DNA from: an uncultured Pelagibacteraceae bacterium
Lineage (GTDB): Bacteria > Pseudomonadota > Alphaproteobacteria > Pelagibacterales > Pelagibacteraceae
Reading direction: 5' to 3'
NCBI GenBank assembly: GCA_902521355.1
Contig: CABYRT010000006.1
Coordinates: 1 to 64,000 of the forward strand
Length of the DNA: 64,000 bases
A program made the position numbers and the translations under genes. Shown one piece after another: positions 28,364 through 36,530 of the stretch; the first letter of the stretch is position 1, and each line of letters begins with the position of its first letter. Below the pieces are notes generated by a model that was not told where the DNA came from, searched no databases, and saw only the letters and a program-made list of their open reading frames with translations.

Positions 28364-28917
28364 TGAAATATATAATTTTGTCTATAATTTTTTTTCTGCC
28401 AGCATATTCGTATGCTTCAGTAAAAGATGAGATAAAAAAAAAACTTGAAAATACTAATAGTATTTATTTTAGATTTTATCAAAAAATAAATGATAAAATT
28501 GAAAAAGGAAATTGCAAACTATCTTATCCAAAAAAAATTTATTGTAAGTATGACGATGTATACAATAAAATATTAGTTTCTAATGGCCGATCTTTAATTA
28601 TAAACAGTGATAAAATCAAAAATTATTTAAAATACAAATTAAAAGATACAGCACTTGATTTGATTTTAGATAAAAGTTTTTTGATAAAAAAAATAGCAGA
28701 AGTTGAAAATATAGACGAAAATATTGAGACTTATTCAGTTAAGTTGAAACACAAAGATAATATTATAACTATATATTTTGACAAAGATAATTTTGATGTC
28801 CAAGGTTGGAAAACTATAGATATTTATCAAAATGAAGTTGAAACAAAATTATTTGATATAAAATCAAACATAATGATTGATGAAAACATTTTTAAAATTC
28901 AAAAATATATTAATTAA
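28363..28917 (+). CDS. lolA: Outer-membrane lipoprotein carrier protein LolA-like
   Basis: A 184-residue periplasmic protein with a signal peptide (KYIILSIIFFLPAYSYA, cleavage near residue 18) and a LolA-like beta-sheet pattern. Visible elements are INDKIEKGNCKLSYPKKIYCKY, SNGRSLIINSDK, and a hydrophobic C-terminal block NIMIDENIFKI. It should carry lipoproteins from the inner membrane to the outer membrane. Sequence identity to model LolA is low, but position right after ftsK is the usual context. The start GTG overlaps the ftsK stop; the stop overlaps the convergent GNAT gene by 8 bases. Confidence 0.8.
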   Translation: MKYIILSIIFFLPAYSYASVKDEIKKKLENTNSIYFRFYQKINDKIEKGNCKLSYPKKIYCKYDDVYNKILVSNGRSLIINSDKIKNYLKYKLKDTALDLILDKSFLIKKIAEVENIDENIETYSVKLKHKDNIITIYFDKDNFDVQGWKTIDIYQNEVETKLFDIKSNIMIDENIFKIQKYIN

Positions 28918-29422
28918 TATCAATACTTATTGTTTCCGACTTAAATATTTTCATTCCTCTATCTAAATAGTTTTTTAAAGCATGCTTATGATCCAATGAA
29001 CAAGTATGAAGCCAGACTTTATTCGTATTTTTTCTAAAACCCAGTTTTAAAGCTTCGGATAAAAGATATGATCCATATTTTTTGCCAATATATTGATCGA
29101 GTATTCCAAAATATGCTAATTCACATTTATTTAAATCTGGATGGAATAAGAGCTCAAAAAAGCCTATTAATTCCTCACTTTCCGACAAAATATACGTTTC
29201 TAAATTTGAATTATTAGTGTAATTCATCCATGCATTATCATCCCAAATGAGCCTATCAATCCAACGATAACTTTTTCCAATTTGTTTATAAAAAAATTTG
29301 TTTATTTGAAAGTCAGGAGGATTTTTAATTTCTATTTTGCAATTACTTTTAGGCTTATTAGATAATTTGATTTGGTCTGGAGAATTAATTTCTAAATAAT
29401 TTCTATGAACTTTAGTTCTCAC
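28910..29422 (-). CDS. GNAT family N-acetyltransferase
   Basis: A 170-residue acetyltransferase. The fold's central segments are ELIGFFELLFHPDLNKCELAYFGIL, then the acetyl-CoA-binding loop QYIGKKYGSYLLSEALKLGF (the R/QxxGxG/A-type P-loop), followed by VWLHTCSLDHKHALKNYLDRGM. The substrate is unknown. The start overlaps the stop of the HIT gene by 4 bases, so the two are translated together. Confidence 0.88.
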   Translation of the reverse strand: MRTKVHRNYLEINSPDQIKLSNKPKSNCKIEIKNPPDFQINKFFYKQIGKSYRWIDRLIWDDNAWMNYTNNSNLETYILSESEELIGFFELLFHPDLNKCELAYFGILDQYIGKKYGSYLLSEALKLGFRKNTNKVWLHTCSLDHKHALKNYLDRGMKIFKSETISIDIN

Positions 29423-29784
29423 GAAACCATTTTTCCAACTTTTTCACCACCAAATAAATGAAAATGTAAATGAGGCACTTCTTGACCACCATAGTCACTA
29501 ATGTTAGCAAGTGCTCTATAGCCTTTGCCATCAATCGATGAAATTCCTAGTTTTTTTGAAACTGTTGTTATTCCTTTCATTAACCCTACTATTTCATCAT
29601 TAGAAGCATTTAAATTGAAATCATCTAAATCAATATATTTTCCTTTTGGAATTACTAAAGCATGTATTTTTTTTTGAGGGTTAATGTCATAAAAAGATAA
29701 AACATAATTATCCTCATAGATTTTATTACAAGGGATTTCTCCTCTTAAAATTTTTGCAAATATATTATTATCATCGTATGACAT
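29419..29784 (-). CDS. HIT family protein (HinT-like nucleotide hydrolase)
   Basis: A 121-residue protein of the histidine-triad superfamily. The start NIFAKILRGEIPCNKIYEDN and the catalytic triad block VPHLHFHLFGG are diagnostic. HinT proteins hydrolyse adenosine 5'-phosphoramidates and aminoacyl adenylates. It is complete and of normal length. It heads a two-gene unit with the GNAT gene. Confidence 0.95.
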   Translation of the reverse strand: MSYDDNNIFAKILRGEIPCNKIYEDNYVLSFYDINPQKKIHALVIPKGKYIDLDDFNLNASNDEIVGLMKGITTVSKKLGISSIDGKGYRALANISDYGGQEVPHLHFHLFGGEKVGKMVS

Positions 29785-29850
29785 AGTTAAAATTTTCTTA
29801 TCAATATATAACTTTAAATTAACATTAAAAATACTAATTTGTCTTATCAG

Positions 29851-30333
29851 TTAATTTATTAAGTCTTCAGTAATTACTTTATCTCGACATTTAGTCTGAA
29901 TTTTTATTCTATTTGGATTTCCATAATACGACCAGACTGTCGTATAACCATTTTTAGGAGGTGAGCCATTATAAGACATTACAGCATAAGGCCACGCTTC
30001 ATTATTATATGGATCATTTAAATAGTTAGTCATACTAGTAGCAGTAGCATATCCAATTGTATAAAAACCTCTGGAACATGGAACATCTACCTCTTGACCT
30101 TTGGTATTATTTTGCCAGTCAAAAGAATTACGAATTTTTATTGATGACTCGAATTCACACAACGTTTGGTTTGCTTTTACTTTATTAATTATTTGTTTGT
30201 GATTAGCTTTACAAGCACTTTCTTTCGCACCTGTAGTATAACCACTATAAGCAACAACACCAACTGCAGCTAAGATACCTATTATTGCTACTACAACAAG
30301 TAATTCGATTAATGTGAAACCATTTCGCTTCAT
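29851..30333 (-). CDS. Type IV pilin-like protein (prepilin)
   Basis: A 160-residue protein with a textbook class-III prepilin leader: basic N-terminus, cleavage site after Gly5, then FTLIE with Glu at mature position 5, and a hydrophobic helix to about residue 27. The globular part has four cysteines that could form two disulfides, and is rich in Tyr, Asn and Gly. It could be a pseudopilin for DNA uptake or secretion, or a pilus subunit. No assembly ATPase, secretin or prepilin peptidase gene is nearby. It stands alone, divergent from the TRAP operon. Confidence 0.92.
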   Translation of the reverse strand: MKRNGFTLIELLVVVAIIGILAAVGVVAYSGYTTGAKESACKANHKQIINKVKANQTLCEFESSIKIRNSFDWQNNTKGQEVDVPCSRGFYTIGYATATSMTNYLNDPYNNEAWPYAVMSYNGSPPKNGYTTVWSYYGNPNRIKIQTKCRDKVITEDLIN

Positions 30334-30423
30334 TTTAAAAATATTCTATTAAATTTTTTTAAATTTTGCATTGTTAAAATATATGCAACTAATAAGATCA
30401 ATTTTTAAAAAAAGAGAGGAAAA

Positions 30424-31440
30424 ATGAATAAATTTAAATCAATTTATAAAGCTATTATTAGCTTAACATTTATTTTTTCATTTGTTCTTACTTCAACAGC
30501 TGCTTTTTCAGAGATAGTTGGACGATTATCTGTTCACTGGAGCCCGAAGCATCATAGTGCAAAACATGCACAAATATTTGCTGATGAAGTCAATAAAAGA
30601 GCAAAAGGAAAACTAAAAATAGAAGTTTATCCATCTAAACAATTGTTTGGAATTAGAGAAGTAATGGGAGCAGTTACTTCTGGTGCAGTTGAACTTGGAG
30701 GAATTGTTGGTGTGGTAAGTTTTCCACCAATCAACAAGAACTTTAATGTTGCTTCATTTCCAGGGCTATTTAATTCTTGGGAACAACAAAGAGGTTTTTT
30801 TCAAAACTCACCAAAAGGAAAAGAAATTTGGGGTGAATTAACTAAAAAAACTAATTCAACATTAGTTATGTATAACCCAGTTGGACCTGTAATGACTTTT
30901 TCAAGTGCTAAAGAATTAACAGGTATTGATGCTATGAAAGGTCTGAAGGCTAGAAGACTTTTAAAAAGTGAAGAGCCTATGTGGGATGCTTTAGGAGCAA
31001 ATAGAGTATCGCTGCCTACAGGTGAAGTTTACACATCTTTACAAACTGGAATGATTGATACGATAAATAGTCCTCCAGGAAGTATTGAGGCATATAGCTG
31101 GTGGGAGTTTTTAAAATACGCTCAAAAGCCTTATCAATATTATGCTGATGCATATATTATGGCAAACTCAACTTGGTTTAATAGTCTATCTCCAGACTTA
31201 CAAAAAATCATAATGGATGTTGGTAAAGAAATTGGAAAAAGATCAACTGACTTAATTATGGATACTGGAGAAAGTACTCTTAAAAAATTCCAAGAAAGAG
31301 GTGGGGTTGTTACTACACTTTCAGGGGCTGAAAAAGCTAAGTTTGATAAGCTTATGAAAGATGAAGTAATGCCAGCAATGGCCAAAATGATTGATGCTGA
31401 TGCGTTAGAGGCAGCACAAGCATATGCTAAGAGCAATTAG
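30424..31440 (+). CDS. TRAP transporter substrate-binding protein, DctP family
   Basis: A 338-residue periplasmic receptor. A signal peptide covers about 30 residues and ends near TSTAAFS. The DctP core has LSVHWSPKHHSAKHAQIFADEV, PSKQLFG, GAVELGG, KGLKARRL, EVYTSLQTGMIDTINSP and the C-terminal helices. The conserved Arg that binds substrate carboxylates is likely in KARRLL. Substrates of this branch cannot be told from sequence. A good ribosome-binding site (AGAGGA) precedes the ATG. It is the first gene of a three-gene TRAP set. Confidence 0.95.
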   Translation: MNKFKSIYKAIISLTFIFSFVLTSTAAFSEIVGRLSVHWSPKHHSAKHAQIFADEVNKRAKGKLKIEVYPSKQLFGIREVMGAVTSGAVELGGIVGVVSFPPINKNFNVASFPGLFNSWEQQRGFFQNSPKGKEIWGELTKKTNSTLVMYNPVGPVMTFSSAKELTGIDAMKGLKARRLLKSEEPMWDALGANRVSLPTGEVYTSLQTGMIDTINSPPGSIEAYSWWEFLKYAQKPYQYYADAYIMANSTWFNSLSPDLQKIIMDVGKEIGKRSTDLIMDTGESTLKKFQERGGVVTTLSGAEKAKFDKLMKDEVMPAMAKMIDADALEAAQAYAKSN

Positions 31441-31468
31441 AAGAAGTTAAACTTTTTCTAAAAAGATT

Positions 31469-31963
31469 ATGAGGGCATTGCGAGCTATTAACAATTTGCT
31501 AGCAAAAGCTGCGATTTCGCTCGCAATGTTCATTGTCTTTTTAATGGTGGCAGCTTTAGCTTTAAGCGCCACAACAAGATTTATTACAGGCACAGGATTT
31601 GCGTGGTTTATTGAATTACCGCCTGTAATGGTGAGTTGGTTGGTTTTTCCATTACTTGGTCCATTACTAAAACAGGGACAACATATTAAAGTAGATTTTT
31701 TAAGTCATTATTTATCTGAAAAATCCAAAAATATTATTGGAACAATTGTAAATTTAATAGCTCTAATTTCTGCGTGTGTCTTCTTTAAAGCAGGAGTTGA
31801 TGCAACAACAATGTATTACAATTTAGGACAGATGATGGAATTAGAAATTAACATTCCTATCTGGTGGATGTTTTTAGCTTTCCCAGTTGGTTTTTTAATT
31901 TTAGCCTTAACATCATTAGAGCTAATTTTAGATAATTTTAAAAAACTTTTAGGGAAAGAATAA
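31469..31963 (+). CDS. TRAP transporter small permease, DctQ family
   Basis: A 164-residue inner-membrane protein with four transmembrane helices, at about 15-40, 50-70, 90-110 and 130-155. The family motif is FAWFIELPPVMVSWLVFPLLGPLLKQGQHIKVDFL. It stabilises the large permease and helps dock the receptor. It lies 28 bases after the receptor gene, and its stop is immediately followed by the ATG of the large subunit. Confidence 0.94.
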   Translation: MRALRAINNLLAKAAISLAMFIVFLMVAALALSATTRFITGTGFAWFIELPPVMVSWLVFPLLGPLLKQGQHIKVDFLSHYLSEKSKNIIGTIVNLIALISACVFFKAGVDATTMYYNLGQMMELEINIPIWWMFLAFPVGFLILALTSLELILDNFKKLLGKE

Positions 31964-33229
31964 ATGTTTGGATTGGCTTTTATTATTTCTCTTGTAACAT
32001 TAGTTATTTCAGTTCCAATTTTTTTAGTTTTTGGCTTAGGAAGTTCTTTAGCTGCAATCGCTGGATTAAATTTACCGTGGTCAGTTCTTATTCAAGTTTC
32101 ATTTGGTGCATTAACTAAACACGTTTTAATAGCTGTTCCATTATTCATATTTACTGGTATGGCTATGTTAAAAGGTGGAGCAGCATCAAGATTAGTTAAG
32201 TTTACAACAACACTAGTTGGTCATTGGCCTGGTGGATTGGGAGTTGCGATGGTTATTGCGATGGGGTTCTTTGCGGCTTTTTGTGGATCTATCTTAGCTG
32301 CAATTACTGCGGTTGGAACTATCATGATGCCAAAGATGATTGAACAAGGTTACCCAACCCCATTTGTGGTAGTCCTAGCAGCCTCTGCGGCTCTATTAGA
32401 GGCATTGATACCTCCATCCAATGCTGCAATATTATTTAGTGCTCTAACTAATGTTCCAGTATCTAAAACTTTTGCAGCAGGCGTTATTCCAGGGCTTGTT
32501 CTACTTGTTTTGATGGTTCTTCTAGTTTTGTTTAAATGCAGGCATATTAGAACAGATGAGAAGGCATCTTTTAAAGAAAGAGTAAGTTCTTTCATAGCTG
32601 CATTACCAGCATTGATAACACCTGTGATAATTTTAGGTGGAATTTATGCAGGGATATTAACTCCATCTGAATCTGCTGCCGTTGCAGGGGTTTATGCAGT
32701 GCTTATAGGATTTTTAATTTACCGTGAACTAACTTTTTCATCTTTGATGAGCTGTCTAAGAGAAACTGCAATCATAACAGCTGTTATTTTTGCAATTATT
32801 GCAACTGCAACATTCTTAAGTGTAGTTTTAACCTACACTCAAGCTCCTCAAAAAATTATTACATTCTTCACAGATAAAGGTGTGAGTGTAAATCTGTTCT
32901 GGATAATGCTTGGAGCAATTTGTTTAATTCTTGGAACGTTTATAGAAATCGTTCCAGTATTTTATTTGACTGTTCCAATTTTTGCAGCAATCACATTATC
33001 ATTCAATCAAAGTTTACTTCATCTTTATGTGGTGTTTGTTGCATTTGCCGGAATTGGAATGATCACACCCCCCGTATGCGTTGGTATTTATACAGCTGCA
33101 GGTGTGATCAAAGAAAATCCAGCCAAAGCTTTTAAAGAAGTTCCTTTATTTACAATTGTTGGAATAATTTATGGGATACTAATGATACTCTTTCCAATAT
33201 TTTCAACCTGGTTACCTGGTAAATTATAA
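31964..33229 (+). CDS. TRAP transporter large permease, DctM family
   Basis: A 421-residue sodium-coupled permease with about 11-12 membrane helices. Conserved blocks are VPLFIFTGMAMLKGGAA, GFFAAFCGSILAAITAVGTIMMPKM, EALIPPSNAAILFSALTNVPVSKTFAAGVIPG, ILTPSESAAVAGVYA and GMITPPVCVGIY. The SNAAI/TPSES-like re-entrant loops are the sodium and substrate sites of the fold. It completes a P-Q-M system for organic acids or amino-acid-like substrates, a common feature of SAR11. Confidence 0.96.
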   Translation: MFGLAFIISLVTLVISVPIFLVFGLGSSLAAIAGLNLPWSVLIQVSFGALTKHVLIAVPLFIFTGMAMLKGGAASRLVKFTTTLVGHWPGGLGVAMVIAMGFFAAFCGSILAAITAVGTIMMPKMIEQGYPTPFVVVLAASAALLEALIPPSNAAILFSALTNVPVSKTFAAGVIPGLVLLVLMVLLVLFKCRHIRTDEKASFKERVSSFIAALPALITPVIILGGIYAGILTPSESAAVAGVYAVLIGFLIYRELTFSSLMSCLRETAIITAVIFAIIATATFLSVVLTYTQAPQKIITFFTDKGVSVNLFWIMLGAICLILGTFIEIVPVFYLTVPIFAAITLSFNQSLLHLYVVFVAFAGIGMITPPVCVGIYTAAGVIKENPAKAFKEVPLFTIVGIIYGILMILFPIFSTWLPGKL

Positions 33230-33240
33230 TATGACATTAA

Positions 33241-34176
33241 ATGAAAAAACATAACAAAAATCTTCAATGGCATACTAACGTTCATATCTATGGTCTATCT
33301 TTAGCAATTGGAGATGCTCATTTCATGATAGATAAAATAAAAGCTGGAGAAGCTTATACAGAATATTTTTATAATATTGATGGGGAAAGAGAAGGTGAAC
33401 CTGAGGGTTTTGTTAATGAAGTTGATAATATATTAGGAAAAACAGTTAATTGTTTCACACTAAATATAAGTGGTTTAGGTTGGTTTCCAGTTTTTGATTC
33501 ATATTCCCCAGGAAAAGAGTATTTAGAAATAGATGGTTACTATATTGATTATGGAGGTGCTGTAACAACTCCTTGGTTTCAAAGACCTAAGTGTTTTTTT
33601 GAAAAAGAACATATTAAAATTATCAATAGTCTAATTGAAAAATCTTTAGAGAAAAAACCATTATTTACTCTAAGTTTTCCTTCAAAAAAAATTTTGTTTA
33701 TGGAAACAAAGGACCAGGTTCAATTTTATACCGAAAAAAAATTAAAAGTAGATTATTCAAAACCATCCAGTAAAGTATTTGATCAGTTACTCAAAATTTA
33801 TGAAAATGAAAAACTAGGTTTTATTAACGCAGATGTTAAAACTACAGAATACTGTTATGATTTTCATCTTGATCAATTATCTTCAGATAAGTTTGAAGTT
33901 TATAAAGTTGAAAGTTTAGTAAAAGATGTAGATTGGTATGCAGCTTATTATGCTAAATTTCATACAGATCAAAAAGATATTTATAAAAGAAAAATAACTT
34001 CTGAAGAAGATCAGAATAAAATGGATGAATGGTTATCAAAACAACCGTTGGCTAATGAAATGAAAGAGATCTTAGATCTTGCTAATTATGATCCGAACGC
34101 TCCTGAAATTGAAAGTTTTAAAACTACTATTGATCTACATGGTTATTTACATGGGTATTATTTAAAAGCAGTGTAA
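33241..34176 (+). CDS. Conserved hypothetical protein downstream of the TRAP genes
   Basis: A 311-residue soluble protein I do not recognise. It has no signal peptide or membrane helix and is rich in aromatic residues (Tyr, Phe, Trp) and acidic residues. Notable segments are the start NLQWHTNVHIYGLSLAIGDAHF, VNCFTLNISGLGWFPVFDSYSPGKEY, and the end TIDLHGYLHGYYLKAV. It starts 11 bases after the large permease and ends just before the accessory region, so it is probably part of the TRAP operon. It could be an enzyme acting on the imported substrate, but that is only positional inference. Confidence 0.7.
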   Translation: MKKHNKNLQWHTNVHIYGLSLAIGDAHFMIDKIKAGEAYTEYFYNIDGEREGEPEGFVNEVDNILGKTVNCFTLNISGLGWFPVFDSYSPGKEYLEIDGYYIDYGGAVTTPWFQRPKCFFEKEHIKIINSLIEKSLEKKPLFTLSFPSKKILFMETKDQVQFYTEKKLKVDYSKPSSKVFDQLLKIYENEKLGFINADVKTTEYCYDFHLDQLSSDKFEVYKVESLVKDVDWYAAYYAKFHTDQKDIYKRKITSEEDQNKMDEWLSKQPLANEMKEILDLANYDPNAPEIESFKTTIDLHGYLHGYYLKAV

Positions 34177-34228
34177 ATTATATATGAAAAAATCTGTTAA
34201 CTACTGTTCAAAATTATTTTTTAGTCTT

Positions 34229-34816
34229 TTACCTTCTATTATCCTCTATAGTCTTTTTTATAAGTTTTAGACTATCATCATTTGGAGGGTATGAATTGTC
34301 TGATATCTTAAAAAATTCTCCACCAGTTTTAAGTCTTAGTGTGTTCCCACCTCTTTGTGTAACTTCTATATATAAATAAACACCAGGCTCTCTAAGTTTT
34401 TTTAATTTCTCCCTAAACTCATTAGAAATTTTGACATCATATGGAGCTGTTTTAGATACTTGGTTATCTAGTGTTTGAGGTTTTAAATTATTAGTGTTGA
34501 AAGACTTATCTTTCAGTCTGTTATAAATAATTGTTTCTCCAATTATTATTCCTTTTGGTAATTCTTTTTGTATTTGATTAGCTGCACCCTCGACACTTAT
34601 AAAGCTATCTTTAGGTTGTTTATCAAAATATTTTTTTATTTCTTTGTTTTTAATTTCAGTGACTGATCCAAACTGAAATTTATTTTCGTACTCTTTTAAA
34701 ACTCTTACTGTATGACCACTTTGAGTACTTCCTGATGCACGAATAATTTCACTTCTACTTTCCCAACTTGTATTCCCTTTTTTTATTTGATCATCTAAAA
34801 AATCTCTAAACTTCAT
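34229..34816 (-). CDS. Hypothetical protein, last gene of the left accessory operon
   Basis: A 195-residue protein without recognisable homologues. It is hydrophilic and mixed alpha/beta; residues 1-60 contain RDFLDDQIKKGNTSWESRSEII and a basic patch. The segment SFISVEGAANQIQKELPKGIIIGETIIYNRLKDKSF at about 73-108 looks like a small helix-turn-helix-type fold with a P-K-G-I turn. Its ATG overlaps the stop of the previous gene (TAATG). It may be phage-derived or a DNA-binding helper of the nuclease operon, but there is no motif to prove this. Confidence 0.65.
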   Translation of the reverse strand: MKFRDFLDDQIKKGNTSWESRSEIIRASGSTQSGHTVRVLKEYENKFQFGSVTEIKNKEIKKYFDKQPKDSFISVEGAANQIQKELPKGIIIGETIIYNRLKDKSFNTNNLKPQTLDNQVSKTAPYDVKISNEFREKLKKLREPGVYLYIEVTQRGGNTLRLKTGGEFFKISDNSYPPNDDSLKLIKKTIEDNRR

Positions 34817-35172
34817 TAAATAATATTCAAATCTCTTTGTTTTTTAGTTCTTGCTCTATTTCTAAAAGTATCCTCATCTATTTGTTTATTCTCAAACTCT
34901 TTAATACTTTCCTCAGTTGAATGCTTATAAATTTCATTAATTGCTACTTTCCTTTTTCCATAATGACCAAACTTTAATCCAGGTCTTTCAGTTTCTTTTC
35001 TGGTTAATAAAGCATTTTCTTTTTTGGGATTTAATTTACCTTCACCACGAAAATCCTTTTTAGTCCACGTTGGATGTCTATCAATTATTTTCTGAATTTC
35101 TTCAATACTTCTGAGGACCCACTGGTTTGATCCATTGGGGTTTCTATTAAAATCTTTATTATTTTTTTTCAT
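34816..35172 (-). CDS. Hypothetical basic protein
   Basis: A 118-residue, very basic, hydrophilic protein rich in Lys, Arg, Asn and Glu with no membrane segment. There is a possible short helical repeat around residues 20-60 (IIDRHPTWTKKDFRGEGKLNPKKENALLTRKE). I do not recognise it. Its start overlaps the stop of the previous gene by 14 bases, and its stop overlaps the ATG of the next (TAATG). High charge suggests nucleic-acid contact, but that is a guess. Confidence 0.65.
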   Translation of the reverse strand: MKKNNKDFNRNPNGSNQWVLRSIEEIQKIIDRHPTWTKKDFRGEGKLNPKKENALLTRKETERPGLKFGHYGKRKVAINEIYKHSTEESIKEFENKQIDEDTFRNRARTKKQRDLNII

Positions 35173-35434
35173 CTTTATTTTCTTGTAACATTTTTATTTC
35201 AGTTTCAATCATTTCAAATTTATGACGATCACAAATATAACTAAAATACTTTATAGTGTTATAAGGAAGAAAATATAATTTTAAAATAAGATCCAAAACA
35301 GGTTTATCTTTATAAAATTCTTTTTTAGCACTTCTATATAAATCTCTGTGAGTCAAAGACCATCCAAGATAATTACGCCACTCGAGTCTATTTTCTAATC
35401 TTTCTTTGATTATTTCATCTAATTTATTTTTCAT
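35159..35434 (-). CDS. Hypothetical small protein
   Basis: A 91-residue protein with a start at the ATG at 35434, chosen because a GGGAG ribosome-binding sequence lies 10 bases upstream. A TTG at 35455 in the same frame is less likely. The product is helical and charged, with a more hydrophobic stretch near residues 45-58 (PVLDLILKLYFLPYNTIKYF). It overlaps the nuclease stop by 11 bases and the next gene by 14. No family is recognised. Confidence 0.65.
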   Translation of the reverse strand: MKNKLDEIIKERLENRLEWRNYLGWSLTHRDLYRSAKKEFYKDKPVLDLILKLYFLPYNTIKYFSYICDRHKFEMIETEIKMLQENKDEKK

Positions 35435-36134
35435 TTCGATGTTCTCCCAAATCAATTTGTTTTTTGGTAAAATTGCAAAAATTACAATCTTTGTTAAAGC
35501 TTGGAATAGTAGGTTGCTCCAATAAATCTATTAACTTAGTTATATAATTATAAAAACCACTCTCATCTCTATTGAGTGTAGAATAAGATGTTTTCATTTT
35601 TAAATCACAATCATGATCAGTATGGCTTGTGATTTCTTTTGGATAAAATTGCAAAATACCCATGTGAGTTATAGGACTTAGTTTTGGTGTTTTGGCCTTT
35701 TTGGTTGATCCAGGGCTTGAAAATATTTGCGCATAAGCCTCCAGTTGAAACCTATAATTTTCTGCTTTATCTAAAGAAATTACTGTTGTCTTAAAATCAA
35801 CTATTCCGAAACTTTTATCTTTAAATTTTATAACAATATCAGGATTACCAGCTAAGATAAATTTACGTTTTTTATCATCAACTAAACCATCAGATACTAT
35901 TTTGCCCGGTAGTTCATTACTATCCATAATCTCACCATCTGGAAGGTCGTCACACCAAGACTTTGTATTTGTTTTTTTAAAATAAGGTTTTTGAACTGCA
36001 TCAAAACTTGAAAAAACTGGAGGTGGTCTATCTCCAGGATTAATTTTGTTATGCTTATGAATATAAAAACATCTTGAGCATTTCTTGGCTTTATAATCAA
36101 GTTCAGAAGGTGAAAATGAATATTCTATAGTCAT
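35424..36134 (-). CDS. PD-(D/E)XK (RecB/Cas4-like) nuclease with two CxxC pairs
   Basis: A 236-residue nuclease-fold protein. The catalytic core is AGNPDIVIKF (Asp99), IVDFKTT (Asp113, Lys115) and the RecB-type QxxxY motif FQLEAYAQ (Gln130, Tyr134). These match the PDDEXK_1/RecB family. Cys19 and Cys22 (CSRC), together with Cys217 and Cys220 (CNFC), bracket the core and resemble the Fe-S or zinc clasp of Cas4 and AddB nucleases. It is the third gene of the left accessory operon. No other CRISPR gene is present, so it is not a CRISPR Cas4 in context. A role in phage or plasmid DNA processing is inference. Confidence 0.8.
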   Translation of the reverse strand: MTIEYSFSPSELDYKAKKCSRCFYIHKHNKINPGDRPPPVFSSFDAVQKPYFKKTNTKSWCDDLPDGEIMDSNELPGKIVSDGLVDDKKRKFILAGNPDIVIKFKDKSFGIVDFKTTVISLDKAENYRFQLEAYAQIFSSPGSTKKAKTPKLSPITHMGILQFYPKEITSHTDHDCDLKMKTSYSTLNRDESGFYNYITKLIDLLEQPTIPSFNKDCNFCNFTKKQIDLGEHRNEK

Positions 36135-36292
36135 TAATATACCTCCGATATGTATCTGATTAATTGAGGTTTTGTTTCTGACTCTCCTATAATCTTAATT
36201 GTTTCATTTATCTCCATATAAACTCTATAGTAATGTCTACCTTCCTCGATGTCCCTTACTTCTTCAACTCTAATCTCATGTATTTTGTCCAT
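36134..36292 (-). CDS. Small 52-residue protein between the regulator and the nuclease
   Basis: This is a short reading frame with both ends coupled. Its ATG overlaps the stop of the upstream regulator (TAATG), and its TAA overlaps the nuclease ATG in the same way. The product begins MDKIHEIRVEEVRDIEEG and contains a strand-rich, strongly acidic segment (HYYRVYMEINETIKIIGES). A GAGG-like ribosome-binding sequence precedes the nuclease start inside its end. The coupling on both sides is strong evidence that it is translated. It could be a nuclease inhibitor or cofactor; function is unknown. Confidence 0.6.
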   Translation of the reverse strand: MDKIHEIRVEEVRDIEEGRHYYRVYMEINETIKIIGESETKPQLIRYISEVY

Positions 36293-36507
36293 TAGTTAAC
36301 CTCCCACTTTTGGTCGGCCGCTATATGAGGATTAAGTTCTTCTATTACTTCTTGTTTATATTTATCGTTTGCAAGATTAACTAACATTCTAACTACTTGT
36401 GCTCTCGAGATTGCTACTCCTGGTACAAGAGTTTTTGTTAGTTCATCTATTTTTTTGTAACAATCAATATGGATAGAAATTGATTTATATTTTAATGGGT
36501 TTGCCAT
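36292..36507 (-). CDS. Small ribbon-helix-helix-like DNA-binding protein (putative regulator)
   Basis: A 71-residue protein. The first part, KYKSISIHIDCYKKIDELTKTLVPGVAISRAQVVRMLVNLAN, has the strand-helix-helix pattern of small ribbon-helix-helix repressors: a basic strand, then a helix with KKID, a turn, and a helix with SRAQVVRMLV. It heads the left operon and has a good ribosome-binding site (AGAAAGGA). The untranslated leader carries a triplicated TAGAT/CAGAT repeat and a 12-base dyad that could be its operator. Autoregulation is inference. Confidence 0.65.
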   Translation of the reverse strand: MANPLKYKSISIHIDCYKKIDELTKTLVPGVAISRAQVVRMLVNLANDKYKQEVIEELNPHIAADQKWEVN

Positions 36508-36530
36508 TTCTTTTATCCTTTCTAAACCAA

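Noticed and set aside
35424-36134. CRISPR Cas4
   Set aside because: No cas1, cas2 or repeat array is present anywhere in the window, and the Cys pattern is 2+2 rather than 1+3.
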